Below are positions 10,384-20,857 of a stretch of 64,000 bases of DNA, one piece after another. The notes beneath the pieces were generated by a model, which worked only from the letters and a program-made list of their open reading frames with translations, was not told the DNA's origin and searched no databases. Where the stretch lies: positions 744,001 through 808,000 of the forward strand of contig JAGTXX020000004.1 in NCBI GenBank assembly GCA_019044685.2, in the 5' to 3' direction. The translations under genes and the position numbers were made by a program. Source of the stretch: Nannochloris sp. 'desiccata' (lineage: Eukaryota; Chlorophyta; Trebouxiophyceae; Chlorellales; Chlorellaceae). Every line of letters begins with the position of its first letter. The first letter of the stretch is position 1.

Positions 10384-12565
10384 AGGTGTTGAGTCTTCTC
10401 CGGTTACACCCTCGGTCAGTCTTTTAAAAACATTCTTTCTTTTGACACTGAATTGTTACCCATTTCCTTATTATTTCAAGCTTTACATACATCTACATAC
10501 AAACAAAGGGAGCAGACATGAATGAATGAATGGGGCGGGACAAACAAAAGGGACCAGGAAGAAACAAAGAAAAAGTCGCTATGCGGAGATGCTACAACAA
10601 ACAAACAAAGTTTTTTTTTTGCCGCTCTGAAAAGAATGCTATTATTCAATCAAATATGTTCCAACAATATCTGGGAGCATTCTATGAGAGATAGGGAGAG
10701 AAGGTACGAAGATGACCAGAGAAAGAGAGGCCAAAAAACAGACAGAAGATGGCAAAACCATAATTTCAAAGAAAACGTAATGTTATTTTTTTTTGCAAAA
10801 CTTTTTTTAAATCTTACTAGTATCGATAGAGTTTCCGTCCATTGCAGCAGGGCAGAACAGGGACAAGTAGGCAATAGTGCCGAATGTTTATATAGTCTTT
10901 GTTTTTCTCCTATAAAATGAAACGAAAAATGCGGAGGACCAAAAAAAAAAGCAAAGCAAAAGCCGACTGAACACATCGTTCACTTTCGTCAATCAGAGGA
11001 AGAAAAATAGAAAATTATTCTTTAGAAAATTATTTTTAGGTAATACGAATGTTTAAAGGGGGGCGGAGGGGGGTATCGCTTCAGTTGAAACTTAAGCAGA
11101 CGGCTCTCGAGTCGTGTAGTAAAAGAATTTAGAAAAAGAAAGCGGGCATAATAATGCAGACGATGCAGAGGCGGTGACGTTCCCAGCTAAAATAATAATC
11201 AAGGACGTGAAAAATAAGGAGAGGGGGAGTATGTATATGAATGGAAAATAATAAAGAACGAAAGAAAGAAAACCGACAAATGATGTTGTAAACAAACAAG
11301 TTTTGGGATTTCTTTCTTGAAACAGAAGAGGAGGGGAAAAAAAGGAAGACAATGTGTTGTTTTAGACCCCGGGGTCAGTCGGGGGAAACAGTTTAGGGGA
11401 GCGGGGTGTCGGGAGAAGCGAATAGGTGATTTTAAAGACTAAAATTCAAGTTATTAATTCAAATTATCAACGGAAAGTTCCACTATTGATATGATACTAT
11501 ACCATAGACTAACGGGGGTGCTTTTCGGGTGCTTGGGGAAGAAAGAAGGGACAAGAAAAAATGGAAAGACGATGAAATAGATTTAATATGTATGTGTGTT
11601 TTGATAATTTTGCTTTTTTATTTTCTTTTTCTATTTTAGCTGGAGGCTGCCAGTGGACATTTGTTGGGGTGAAATTTGAAGGGGAAGTGCGGTGGGAGAA
11701 GGGGAGGGGGAAAAAAAATGCGTCATTTCCTAAGAAAAACCCCGTAAGCAAACATAAAGAATAAGTGTTGACTGTCAACAAACAAATAAGGAAACGATAC
11801 ACGGTGTGTGTCAGAAAAAGAAAGAACAGAAGAAAAAACAGATTGATGTGATCAAGTGCAAAAAAGAAAGAAAGAAAGAAAAACAAAGGAAATTTATGTG
11901 CAGAGAACGTCATCTGATTCAATTCAAAATTTGAAAAAGGGGAAAGTCCCAAAGAGTGTGATACAACGAGAGAGATATAGGGCTAATCTTTTCCAAAAAT
12001 AAATCGAAAAAAAAAACGATGACGATGGCGGGGGTGGGTATAAATTTAAAGAGGTTTAAGTATAAAAAAGCAGCATAAAAGAGCGTGTACACGCAGAAAC
12101 ACAGACACAATTTAAGCTAATAATAATTGATTTCTAGTACTGAACGATGAAAGCGAAGAAAATGAAGAAAGAAAACGATGAAGAAGATTAAGCATACTTA
12201 TTTCTACAGGGGAAAAAAAAAGCGGAAGGAAGAAAAGAGAAAGAAGAATAGAACCAAAAAAAAGGGGAGTACGTAGGTCTTATATATACTTTAATAGGGG
12301 GTAGGGGGGTATGGTACGGTACGGTAGGTAGAAATACGAACATTATTTGAGTAAATATGAGAAAAATAGGGTTTGGTAGATACAACATGTGTGTTTAGAG
12401 AGTAGTAGCCTAAATACGTAGTACAGCCTACTGAATCCTCTCATCTATCTATCTCGGTTGGTTGGTTGATAAATTGGGTTGCTTATTTATTAGCCGCCGC
12501 CGTAGCAGCCTAAAGTTGAATAATTGGATACACGTTTCAGCTGACTAGATCAAGTCCTAGACTAT
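10384..12565. other. 2.2 kb noncoding stretch, purine-rich on the plus strand
   Basis: Lies between the stops of the convergent MFS gene and the Q-rich gene. From about 10520 the plus strand is dominated by A and G with many AAAG/GAAA tracts, so the minus-strand transcript downstream of the Q-rich gene would be a long C/U-rich 3' UTR. Open frames here give only Phe/Leu/Ser-rich low-complexity peptides and are not believed. No tRNA, rRNA or repeat family is recognised. Confidence 0.55.
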
Positions 12566-15511
12566 TTAAAAGCCAGTGCCAAGGCGGAGGCCAGCCAGGT
12601 AAGACCCAAAAGGATCTCCAGCACGACCACCACCACCATCTTGAGGAGTAGAGGTAACAGTAGTAGGAGACGGACCCCATAAGGCAGCCGCTTGTTGATT
12701 ATTACCCGCTGCAGCAGCATACTGTTGATGTTGTTGCTGATGGGCAATATGACTGTGATCGTTCAAAGTCAACTTTTCAGTCAAATCATCCGGTAACAAC
12801 GAATCAGGCAATCCATCACGACCAGCAGAGGCAGCAGTTTCCAATGCCGTCAACAGAGCAGCAGCATCACCGTTATCAGACTCTTCAGTAGACATTATAT
12901 TAGAAGAGCCACCAAAGAAACCATACTGGGTAGCATCAAATTGTTTGGCCATTTCTTCTACTTTGGCTTTGATAGCTGCTTCATCAATGGGGGCGGCTGC
13001 TTTTTTGTTTCCTCTGATGCCACCGCTGTTTTCATCGTCAATTTCCGAGAGCAGTTGATCGACTTCATCTTCATCACCGGCAATAGATTCAGGTCTGGAA
13101 CTCGCAATTGTAGTCGCACGGCGTGCAGGAGCAGAGGCGACAGAAGCACCGCCGACAGAGCCAGCAGGAGAACTGGGATTGGGCGCTGACGATGCACCAT
13201 TGCTGTTACCTACACCAAGACCTCCAGCGAACGCGTTAGAAGCATTGCTGTTGTTCCTCATATTCATACCGACGCCGCCACCCATGGAGCTGTGTTGATA
13301 GGTAACACGGTTTGCACCGGTATTACCACCGACCCCGCCTCCAAGATTTGCAGCAAAAGCGGAAGCAGCGTTTGTTCCAAGCCCCATGTTGCCCACATTC
13401 ATACTGCCTCCCATAGAGTTGGACTGGGGACCAGCAAAAAATGAGGAAGGGGCAGAACCAGAATTGATCTGCACAGGTCCGCGAGGCCCATTACCACCAC
13501 CAGCACCACCACTGCGGTTTTCCGTGTCTTGGCGATGAGCTTCAGCAACAATGCGGACATCAGAGGCACTCAAACCTCCAAGCAAACCAGCGTTTACAGC
13601 AGCTTCGACTGTGATACCGAGCTGCGCTAAGGTACGACCAATATCTTGCAAGGTCTGAATAGGATCTGCAGCTGCCGCGCCAGCGCCAGGATTATTGCCA
13701 CCACCACCACCAAGGGCCCCGAGGCTAGCGAGATTGCCAGCGCTGAAGTTCGGGCGAGGAGCTTGGGGTTGAGGACGCATTTGATGTTGGTTTTGCTGTT
13801 GATGGTGAGCCAGTGCAGCTGCAAGCAAGCTTTGTTGAGTGGCATCCAACTGGGGAGGAGCCAAGGGACGTTGCTGCTGTGGTAAACCACCACCAATGCC
13901 GCCAAACTGTTGCTGTTGAGGAGGTCTTTGCTGGTACTGCTGTTGTTGAGGAGGTCCTCCACGTAAGCCGTTACCACCTTGCAGAGCGTTCAAAAGCGCA
14001 GCTTGTTGTTGCGCATTAAGAGCACCATTCGCGGCAGCATTGCCAAGCCCTCCAAGAGCGCCAGCAGGCTTGTTTAACAACCCCAACTGAGCCATAGCTT
14101 GCAACTGATCAGGAGTAAGCATGCCACCAGGACCGGCACCGTTTAAGGCACCAGAGCCCATACGATTCACACCACCAGCACCAATGCCAGCAGTCGCTTG
14201 CTGCCGTTGCATCGCAATCAAAGCTTCACTCTGTAGTTGTCCAGGACGTTGTTGCATACCACCACCAACACCTCGTCCAGCACCACTATTCCCATTCATG
14301 CCATTCATATTATTGCCGCCAGCACGAAGCTGCGCCATTAACAATTGTTGTTGAGCGTTCAAGTTATTCTGCTGTTGCTGCGCTTGAAGTGCTTGTTGGA
14401 TCGCTGCGCTGTTGGCACTGTTACCGAGCTGTGCGCTAAGGAGAGCGTTAATAGCAGCTTGATTCAGTCCACCTGGAGGTCCAGCACCAAGGCCTTGTCT
14501 CATGCCTTGTTGTTGTTGCTGCTGTTGGCCTCCAAGACCACCGCCACGCTGCTGGCCATTCAAAGCATTAAGCAAAGCAGCGTTATTCCCACCACCAGAC
14601 TGTGCGAGCAGCGCTTGTTGCAATAACAGATTATTCTGCGATTGGTGCTGTTGTTGCTGCTGCTGTTGTTGTTGGCGTTGTTGCTGCTGTTGGCGCAAGA
14701 GCGCTTGTTGCTGCAATGCCGCTTGAGCTGCAGCAGCTGCTTGCAAGCCTGCTATGCCTTGGTTTTGCCCTACACCACTCATACCGTTGAAGCCACTCTG
14801 CATCGCCCCCAACTTCTGTTGTTGTTGTTGCTGCTGTTGTTGGAGCAGCAGCTGCTGTTGAAGAAGCTGTTGTTGGACGGGCGTCAACGCACCCAAGGCG
14901 GCTTGATTAAACCCATTGGGCAAGCCTTGAGGCAAGCTCTGTGCACGATTCTGTTGGCCACCAATGCCAGGATGTCCCGCACCATTGATACCAGTGTTCA
15001 AGGGGGGTAAAGAGCCGGCACGAGGGAAGCCACCATCCAAGCTTTGAGACAGAGAGCGTGGAGCGCCACCGGCAGATTGTTGTTGAGCAGATAAGAAAGG
15101 CTGGGATGATTGCAAGATGCCGTCGCTAGGACTGGGTTGCCAGTTGTAGGATGCTGAGCGAGGGATACCATCCATAGAAGACCAGGTGGTCTGTCCAGCA
15201 GCAGGATTAGCCGCATTTAGTCCGCCATCCACAGAAGCTGATTTGGAGCCAGGGAGCGTGCCCATAGATGAGGATCCAGACAAGGTATCTGGAAGACGAG
15301 GTTGTTGTGCTCCTCCAGGGGCAGATGATGCGCCAGTGTCGGCAAAGAAAGGATCAGCAAGGGCAGTCAGTAAGGCAGAATGCCCAAACGTAGTACCTTC
15401 AGGGCTACCTCCTTTGGAACCTGAATTCAGCGCGCCTTGAGTTACAGAAGATGCACCATTTGTTGTAGGCAGGCCTGCCGAAGTGATAGGAGGGTCCTCA
15501 GAGGACAACAT
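12566..15511 (-). CDS. Giant glutamine/asparagine/glycine-rich protein, unknown function
   Basis: A single open exon of 981 residues from the ATG at 15511. A 3' splice site (pyrimidine tract then TAG) sits at 15518, so an upstream exon is likely and the start may be further up. Residues about 1-150 are Ser/Gly/Pro-rich. Residues about 200-600 are dominated by Gln runs (CAG/CAA codons) with Leu-Leu pairs, Asn and Gly. One ordered-looking helical segment stands out: 'IQTLQDIGRTLAQLGI' followed by 'GLLGGLSASDVRIVAEAHRQD'. An acidic helix ('DEDEVDQLLSEIDDEN') and a C-terminal 'DLTEKLTLNDH' follow. This composition is common in transcriptional co-regulators and RNA-granule proteins, but no domain is recognised. 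Confidence 0.75.
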   Translation of the reverse strand: MLSSEDPPITSAGLPTTNGASSVTQGALNSGSKGGSPEGTTFGHSALLTALADPFFADTGASSAPGGAQQPRLPDTLSGSSSMGTLPGSKSASVDGGLNAANPAAGQTTWSSMDGIPRSASYNWQPSPSDGILQSSQPFLSAQQQSAGGAPRSLSQSLDGGFPRAGSLPPLNTGINGAGHPGIGGQQNRAQSLPQGLPNGFNQAALGALTPVQQQLLQQQLLLQQQQQQQQQKLGAMQSGFNGMSGVGQNQGIAGLQAAAAAQAALQQQALLRQQQQQRQQQQQQQQQHQSQNNLLLQQALLAQSGGGNNAALLNALNGQQRGGGLGGQQQQQQQGMRQGLGAGPPGGLNQAAINALLSAQLGNSANSAAIQQALQAQQQQNNLNAQQQLLMAQLRAGGNNMNGMNGNSGAGRGVGGGMQQRPGQLQSEALIAMQRQQATAGIGAGGVNRMGSGALNGAGPGGMLTPDQLQAMAQLGLLNKPAGALGGLGNAAANGALNAQQQAALLNALQGGNGLRGGPPQQQQYQQRPPQQQQFGGIGGGLPQQQRPLAPPQLDATQQSLLAAALAHHQQQNQHQMRPQPQAPRPNFSAGNLASLGALGGGGGNNPGAGAAAADPIQTLQDIGRTLAQLGITVEAAVNAGLLGGLSASDVRIVAEAHRQDTENRSGGAGGGNGPRGPVQINSGSAPSSFFAGPQSNSMGGSMNVGNMGLGTNAASAFAANLGGGVGGNTGANRVTYQHSSMGGGVGMNMRNNSNASNAFAGGLGVGNSNGASSAPNPSSPAGSVGGASVASAPARRATTIASSRPESIAGDEDEVDQLLSEIDDENSGGIRGNKKAAAPIDEAAIKAKVEEMAKQFDATQYGFFGGSSNIMSTEESDNGDAAALLTALETAASAGRDGLPDSLLPDDLTEKLTLNDHSHIAHQQQHQQYAAAAGNNQQAAALWGPSPTTVTSTPQDGGGGRAGDPFGSYLAGLRLGTGF

Positions 15512-16324
15512 GTCCACCTACATGAAAGAATGGAATTGTAAAATGGGGAAATGAGTTTAAAGCCTAGCAAAGGTCGAGAACACGCCAAGGGACGCCAGGA
15601 TAGGGTTGCTGTCACTGCGTTCAATGCAATATAAGCCGCAATAATGCAGGAAACAGCTCCCAGAGGCAAGGAACCCAGAGCGACATCGTGTCAGACAACC
15701 CTCGGAGTTTCAGATAAGCACCTCGTTATACGAATGAAACATGCCCAGCTCGGTTTCACTGCCCTCGTGAGCTATCTCTCTACATTCAAGATGGCTGAAC
15801 ACCGCCTGGGAAGCCCAGTAAAGCCCCTAAAACCCCCCACATGATGCACAAAAACAATTATTTACCTTGCTGGTTGTTTATTGAATACTAGGCTTCAGCC
15901 TTTGTTTTCTAGCTATATGAAGACAATGATGTGTATACAGATACTTGCTAAGAGTGTCCTGGCCAGGTTTAAAAACTCATTAAAGCCGAGATTTATTTCG
16001 TGACAAAAGGATAGGATATGAACGAGCAGGCTCTTTGCAGCCTATCTATAACGGTGTCTTGTATATGAGGGTTGATCAGTTAACAAAATGAACAGCTCTT
16101 GTCCTGGGTTTCGGTTGTTCATGTTCCAAGCTCGGGACCTCTGGTTGGAATTAAACTCGACCCAGGAGAGGTTGTACTCTATTTTGGCGAATAAAACGTC
16201 TCGGAGTGCCCTAATTTGCATATCATAAATTATAAAAACTATTCTGTTAATGAGATTGTCCCTGAGATTAGGTGCTTGGGGGGCAGGGGCTGCGCAGGCT
16301 TTTCCACAATGCCACCCCGTCAAC
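15512..16324. promoter_or_regulatory. Divergent upstream region, Q-rich gene / RsmE gene
   Basis: About 810 bases between divergent starts. The side nearest 15518 has a splice-acceptor-like pyrimidine tract on the minus strand, consistent with a leader intron of the Q-rich gene. Short open frames in the rest show no family resemblance. Confidence 0.45.
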
Positions 16325-17528
16325 ATGGCTGTCGGTGCACCTTTGTTTGCTCGTTATAAATACACACAGTCTGGTAATATCGCCTGCTTTGCATCCAAGG
16401 TAATTATCGTATATTTTCCTTTTAATTATACCAGATTTGTCCTCCATAGAGCTAAATTTTGGAACAAATTTTAACAATCTACTTTTTTAATCCCCTCGCC
16501 ACCGGCACCTCAACTCACTTTGATCACACTTTTCCCTCCCGCAGGCATCCCCTCCTCCAGCGTCTCGCCCACCTAGATTTTATGTCCCTGATCCTTTATC
16601 AACTTGTACTGATGGATCGATTGTCCAATTACCACTCACAGAAGCGCTTCATGCGTCTAGAACCCTTCGAATGAAAGAGGGAGACGCCTTGGAAGTCTGT
16701 GATGGGCGCGGGTGCACTGCAGCAGCTGAATGGCTCAATTCTCAAAACAAGACCGGTTCTTTAGTTCGCCTTACTTCTGAAGTAATAGAAGCACCTAGTG
16801 AGACATGGGAATGGACAGTAGCGGTCGCGTGTGGGTCTTTAAAAGGAGGTCGAGGAGATTGGCTAGTTGAAAAAGCTGCAGAGCTGGGAGCAGCGACTTT
16901 ACTTCCTTTACTATCTGCCCGCTCTCCTACAATAGCTGGGAGTGATAGAAACAGTGATACTTCATCACGCAGTAGTGGGGGTAGTAGTGGGAAAGGGAAT
17001 AAACCTAATAAAAAAAGGGGCGAGAACCATGACAATGATGGTGGCGGTGGCGGCGGGGCAGCAGCTGCTAGAGGGAGAGAAGGCAGATGGCATCGTGTTT
17101 CCTTAGCTGCAATGAAACAATGCCTACGTCCCCGCGCAATGGAAATAAAACCACCGTGCACTATACAAGACCTCTGTTCCAACCACCTCTCTCGTAATAA
17201 TAATAACAACAGTGCCGATGGGGACAAAGGAATAGAAGGAATAGAACCAACAGTGGCTTGGGTGGGGACGGAAGGGGCTCCTCCAATAGAGCAACGAGCT
17301 CAAGATTTTTTACGCTCGCTGAAAGCTCATCAAACGGATGGTAGGTCTATGCAAAAACCACGGCAAGGGGTTTTGATTATAGGCCCAGAGGGTGACTTTA
17401 CGGCAGAAGAGCTTGAAATGATGGCGGCAGCGGGGGTTCAGGGGGTTGGGCTGGGGCCATTACGATTAAGAACAGAGACTGCAGCTATTGCTATGCTATC
17501 GTACGCTCGATTGATGGTTACTGTTTGA
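16325..17528 (+). CDS. rsmE: RsmE-type 16S rRNA (uracil-1498-N3) methyltransferase, organellar
   Basis: SPOUT-fold methyltransferase that modifies U1498 of bacterial-type 16S rRNA; here probably in plastid or mitochondrion. Exon 1 (16325-16399) encodes a 25-residue N-terminus. Exon 2 (16545-17528) begins in phase and reads 'RPPRFYVPD' and 'LTEALHASRTLRMKEGDAL', the PUA-like RsmE start. SPOUT motifs include 'GSLKGGRGDWLVEKAAELG' and the C-terminal knot 'IIGPEGDFTAEELEMM' with 'LGPLRLRTETAAIA'. A Ser/Gly/Asn-rich insertion of about 45 residues interrupts the core near residues 130-170. Protein length is about 352, versus roughly 245 for bacterial RsmE, explained by the leader and insertions. 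Confidence 0.9.
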
Positions 17529-17825
17529 TATATTAATTGTCTACAAGGTAATTTAAAGCTATAAAAATAGAAAAGGTCTTGTTGCCTTCAAGCTTGAGAG
17601 AAAAAAAAGAGCGGGGAGAGAAAGAAAGAAAGAAAAAACCAGAACCGTATTCAAAAGGCCTTTTCTAGCCAGGTATTTAGCACAATAGGCAGGCAGGTAA
17701 TGAGAGAAAAAGAAAGACACTAAAAAAAGATAAATTGCGGGAAAACTAAGAAACAAAAAAAAGATAAATTAACAAAATTCTTGGTATGCCCTTAGAGGAG
17801 AAGGAAAATACCATTGGAGCGGTTT
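17529..17825. other. Convergent 3' flanks, purine-rich plus strand
   Basis: Gap between two convergent stops. The plus strand has GAAAG repeats from about 17596 to 17770, so the minus-strand 3' UTR is C/U-rich, as at 10.5-12.4 kb. No gene seen. Confidence 0.45.
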
Positions 17826-19292
17826 TTAGGTGTTGCTAACCGCTGAACAACAACCAGAAGTACACTCATCGTGTGGATGATTACAGCGATGGACATGATG
17901 GTGGTGGCTTTCATCATGGTCGTGCTCGCTATGGTGGTGCTCTTCATGTTCACAATGATCTCCACAGCCTTCATTGTGATGGGGACTACCAGCATTGGCA
18001 CCTTGATGACTAGGTGCAGCAGCGGGGGCAATTAAGGCCGGCAGTTCTAATGAATCTCTAGTACTCGTTGCATTACGACGGCCGCGGCCACGGCCATATT
18101 CAGTGGACGGGTTGTTCTCTAGTTTCCTGCGTTTCACAGTTGTGATAGCCTCACCACAGCACATCCGTCCACAGCAGCCACCAGTATTATGAGCAGAGGT
18201 CGTTGCCGCTCCGCTGAGACTGCCACCAAACAGTCCTCCAGCCCCACCACTTCCTCCATCTACAGCTGCAGTTGAATCCAGGGCAGAAAACAGGGATTCA
18301 GCCGCACGTGCGGCAATAATTTGATCTTTTATATCTTGCGGTAATCGACGCATCGTTACAGTGGGACCATTCAATGCAGTCGTAGTTGCGGTAGCAGCAG
18401 CAGCGGCAGCACCAACACCAAGTGTATTATCATCCCAGCTACCTTGCAAAAGGGCGCTCAATTCAGCATGACGTCGTGCGGTACGCTCTCGAAAGCGAGC
18501 ACGACTATCCTCATCCCCTTGTACCCATTTCCCTGCTCCAGGGCATTCACAAGCGCATATTGAACATTTAAATTCTTCTCTACAAAGTCTTGATTGGGCA
18601 TCACCTTTCGCTTTCATTATTTTTGGATTAACTTTGCAAATAGGGCAATTTTTGCAAGGTGGAGCCAATTCACGGCACATGCATTTACGCAGTTGAAGAC
18701 GATTGCCTTCTGCGTCGAATTGCGGAAGCGTTCCATCTCGGACTGTATAGGTGTGGCTACAAAAGGGGCAACTTTCCCTAGCAGCTGGCGGTGCTGCAGC
18801 TGTTACTGCCTCCGAGGTGGTTGCTCCCGTGGCGGTGCTGGTGCCAGGAGCCGCAGTATCGTTATTGATAGGTAGAGGATCTGAATTCGTCGCATCTTCT
18901 GATGGATTATCTGCCTCAGTATTGCCTGCAGCGGTGCGCCGTTCGCGAAGAAGGGTAGCTAACAGCTCAGAGAGAGCACTAAGATAGTTACGCTGGCCTC
19001 GAACTTCTCTAGCAACATTGTTTGCTTCTTCGACTGCCGTGACGCTCGCACGCCACGCTGCAGTGTTTTCAGGTGTCACTCTACGACGGTGTACACTGCG
19101 GGCATCTTGGCGAACGCGATCGAGTTCTTGAGCTGTTGTGCGAGCAGCGAGCCATGCATTGTCGGCAGCTCTGAATTGAGAGTAAACACGAAGGCTCCAT
19201 TCCTTGAGCTTAGTGTCTGGGGCGCACAGTGCTTTACTTAGATGCTCTGCCCGGACTTGTTCAGCGTATTGAGCTTTGGTTTTAATCTCCAT
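17826..19292 (-). CDS. Cys-cluster and His-rich protein of unknown function
   Basis: An intronless 488-residue protein from the ATG at 19292. Residues 1-120 are charged and helical, probably coiled. A dense cysteine block follows at about residues 170-250: 'CPFC', then 'RKCMCRELAPPCKNCPIC' and 'CSICACECPG', enough ligands for two or more zinc sites. A low-complexity Ala/Thr/Gly region contains 'CCGRMCCGE' and a basic 'VKRRKLE'. The last 60 residues are extremely His-rich ('HHNEGCGDHCEHEEHHHSEH') and end with 'CTSGCCSAVSNT'. The make-up suggests metal binding or a zinc-finger nucleic-acid or ubiquitin role. I recognise no named family. Confidence 0.72.
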   Translation of the reverse strand: MEIKTKAQYAEQVRAEHLSKALCAPDTKLKEWSLRVYSQFRAADNAWLAARTTAQELDRVRQDARSVHRRRVTPENTAAWRASVTAVEEANNVAREVRGQRNYLSALSELLATLLRERRTAAGNTEADNPSEDATNSDPLPINNDTAAPGTSTATGATTSEAVTAAAPPAARESCPFCSHTYTVRDGTLPQFDAEGNRLQLRKCMCRELAPPCKNCPICKVNPKIMKAKGDAQSRLCREEFKCSICACECPGAGKWVQGDEDSRARFRERTARRHAELSALLQGSWDDNTLGVGAAAAAATATTTALNGPTVTMRRLPQDIKDQIIAARAAESLFSALDSTAAVDGGSGGAGGLFGGSLSGAATTSAHNTGGCCGRMCCGEAITTVKRRKLENNPSTEYGRGRGRRNATSTRDSLELPALIAPAAAPSHQGANAGSPHHNEGCGDHCEHEEHHHSEHDHDESHHHHVHRCNHPHDECTSGCCSAVSNT

Positions 19293-19601
19293 CTCTTATC
19301 TTTACAGCTTCGTGAATGATTATTTGAAGTGCATCGAGCGTCACTACAATCAAGCTGTGCGCCGCTATCCACGCGGTATATGGTGAATTTATGTGCAGAA
19401 ATGTTATTGCAACCTTCTTTTTTAAATGAGGCATGGTAGGAGTTTCTAGCGTTCTTGAACTGAGAGAAGCCATCGTCCTCCCCAAAACTTAAGAAAAGGG
19501 TTTGCCATCAGCAAAACATAAAACTAAGGACCACAATTGCAAAAACAATTCTCCTTCTCGCTCAAGCGACGGCTGTGCTCCTCCAACGAGGAGCTTGAGC
19601 C
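19293..19601. other. Upstream flank of the Cys/His-rich gene and start side of the ZIP relic
   Basis: About 309 bases. The minus-strand side must hold the promoter of the gene starting at 19292. The plus-strand side has no supported first exon for the ZIP-like remnant. Confidence 0.35.
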
Positions 19602-20406
19602 AGCGCAGGACATGGCGAGGAGGATTCTGAAATTATACGCGACGGCGAGCCCTTGTCCGACTACAACCTTGATCTAGTACTAACCAGCGTTTTTGTTATA
19701 CTGTCTATCATTTTCATCGGCGCAACGTTCCCAGCGCCAATGAGAATAAAAAGGCGTCCATGGCTCATCTTAAGTTTTAAATTCGGTAGTTTTACTGGCA
19801 GTGGTGTCCTGCTTGCAACTGGCCTCACTTGCTGCTCGACGGTGAGAAAACTTGTCAAACCCTTGCTTTTCTGAAAGCTGGCGTGAACGCTATCCTACAT
19901 GGGGAATGCTGTTTACGGTGAATTACAATCGTCCTCTTGCAAGTATTAGACTATATTCTCTCGGTTATATTAGAGCCAAGCCCACTGCACTTTACATCCT
20001 CTCTGGTTTTACTGGACGGCCCTTCCTCGATTACCAATGGTGTTCGCTTCGCCCCTACCGCAACCATCGGTGCTATTTCCGCTGATCTGGAACGAGGATC
20101 TTCTTCTCCTTCTGCTGTCTCGATTGGATACTCTGACCATAGTGCAGATTGCAAGAAACACACAGTGTGCAAATATCATGAGCGCAGCGGCCTGAGGCTC
20201 CTCCCTGGGTCTGCCGTAAAGCAGATATTACTTCACCTCCCACTTTTCCCAAAACCGTTGGGGGAGCTATAAAACCGTACGCGTTGATCACCCCTACTGG
20301 AATTGTTGTTGGGGTTAGATACTCACTTAATACAAATTCTGTACCTATTTTGACGACTACAGGTATCGTAGATGCATTATCAGACGGTACTTTGATTTCC
20401 CTATAG
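19602..20406 (+). pseudogene. Decayed ZIP-family metal transporter
   Basis: Fragments of a ZIP (zinc/iron permease) transporter appear in order but in changing frames. An N-terminal 'GEPLSDYNLDLVLTSVFVI' and 'FGSFTGSGVLLATGL' are in one frame up to about 19826. 'HLLLDGEK' continues in a second frame from 19826. 'LSNPCFSESWRERYPTWG' continues in a third frame from 19852. A C-terminal 'AIKPYALITPTGIVVGV' and 'GIVDALSDGTLIS' end in TAG at 20404-20406. The intervals between the first three pieces are too short for introns, so at least two indels have broken the frame. The His-bearing fourth helix of ZIPs was not found, and the protein stops before the final helices. A functional ZIP is therefore unlikely. 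Confidence 0.6.
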
Positions 20407-20857
20407 CGCTGGGCGATCATATGAACGCTTTAAAAAAGCCAAGGTGGATGGCTTTGTGTGCGCCTGAGAAAATTCCCGATTCAATTGACCTGCTGTGCAT
20501 CGTTCTTAATTGGTGCAGCGGTCTTGTTGACCTTTGCTTTGTGGGCTTAGAGAAGGAGACCACCCCTTTAGAAAAATTTAGTAATTAAATAAGAATCGTA
20601 GCGGAGCGTTTTAAACATTGAGTGCATGAATGTTTTCAAATTTTTCTAGATTCTTTGTACATGATCGCTTTTTCTTTTCTTTCTCAGCAGATATACATTT
20701 GAATTCCACGGTATTTGATTATTTTGATAAATTGAATTAATATATTTTTACAGTTGCAGTTGCATTTCAATTGCATCGTCGTTTCGGTTTCTTACTTTTA
20801 TTTAAATATTTTCACAAGAGACATAGGAAATGATATAATTTAAACATGACTTACTTC
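20407..20857. other. Gap after the ZIP relic; 3' flank of NUP93
   Basis: 451 bases, AT-rich from 20590 on, as expected for the 3' UTR of the minus-strand NUP93 gene. No additional ZIP-like or other coding segment is convincing. Confidence 0.45.

Noticed and set aside
10522..12388. Several open frames on both strands of the 2.2 kb gap
   Set aside because: All are Phe/Leu/Ser- or Lys/Arg-rich translations of the purine-rich tract, without splice logic or family resemblance.
14400..14900. CAG/CAA arrays as a microsatellite or CRISPR-like repeat
   Set aside because: Irregular codon mixture inside a continuous reading frame; these are coding Gln tracts. No CRISPR repeats or spacers exist in the window.
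15442..15669. 75-codon minus-strand frame upstream of the Q-rich gene
   Set aside because: Overlaps the Q-rich exon in another frame, and its body is the pyrimidine-rich acceptor region.
20073..20420. Minus-strand frame starting 'MIAQRYREIKV'
   Set aside because: It is antisense to the ZIP-like C-terminal blocks, which match a known family on the plus strand.
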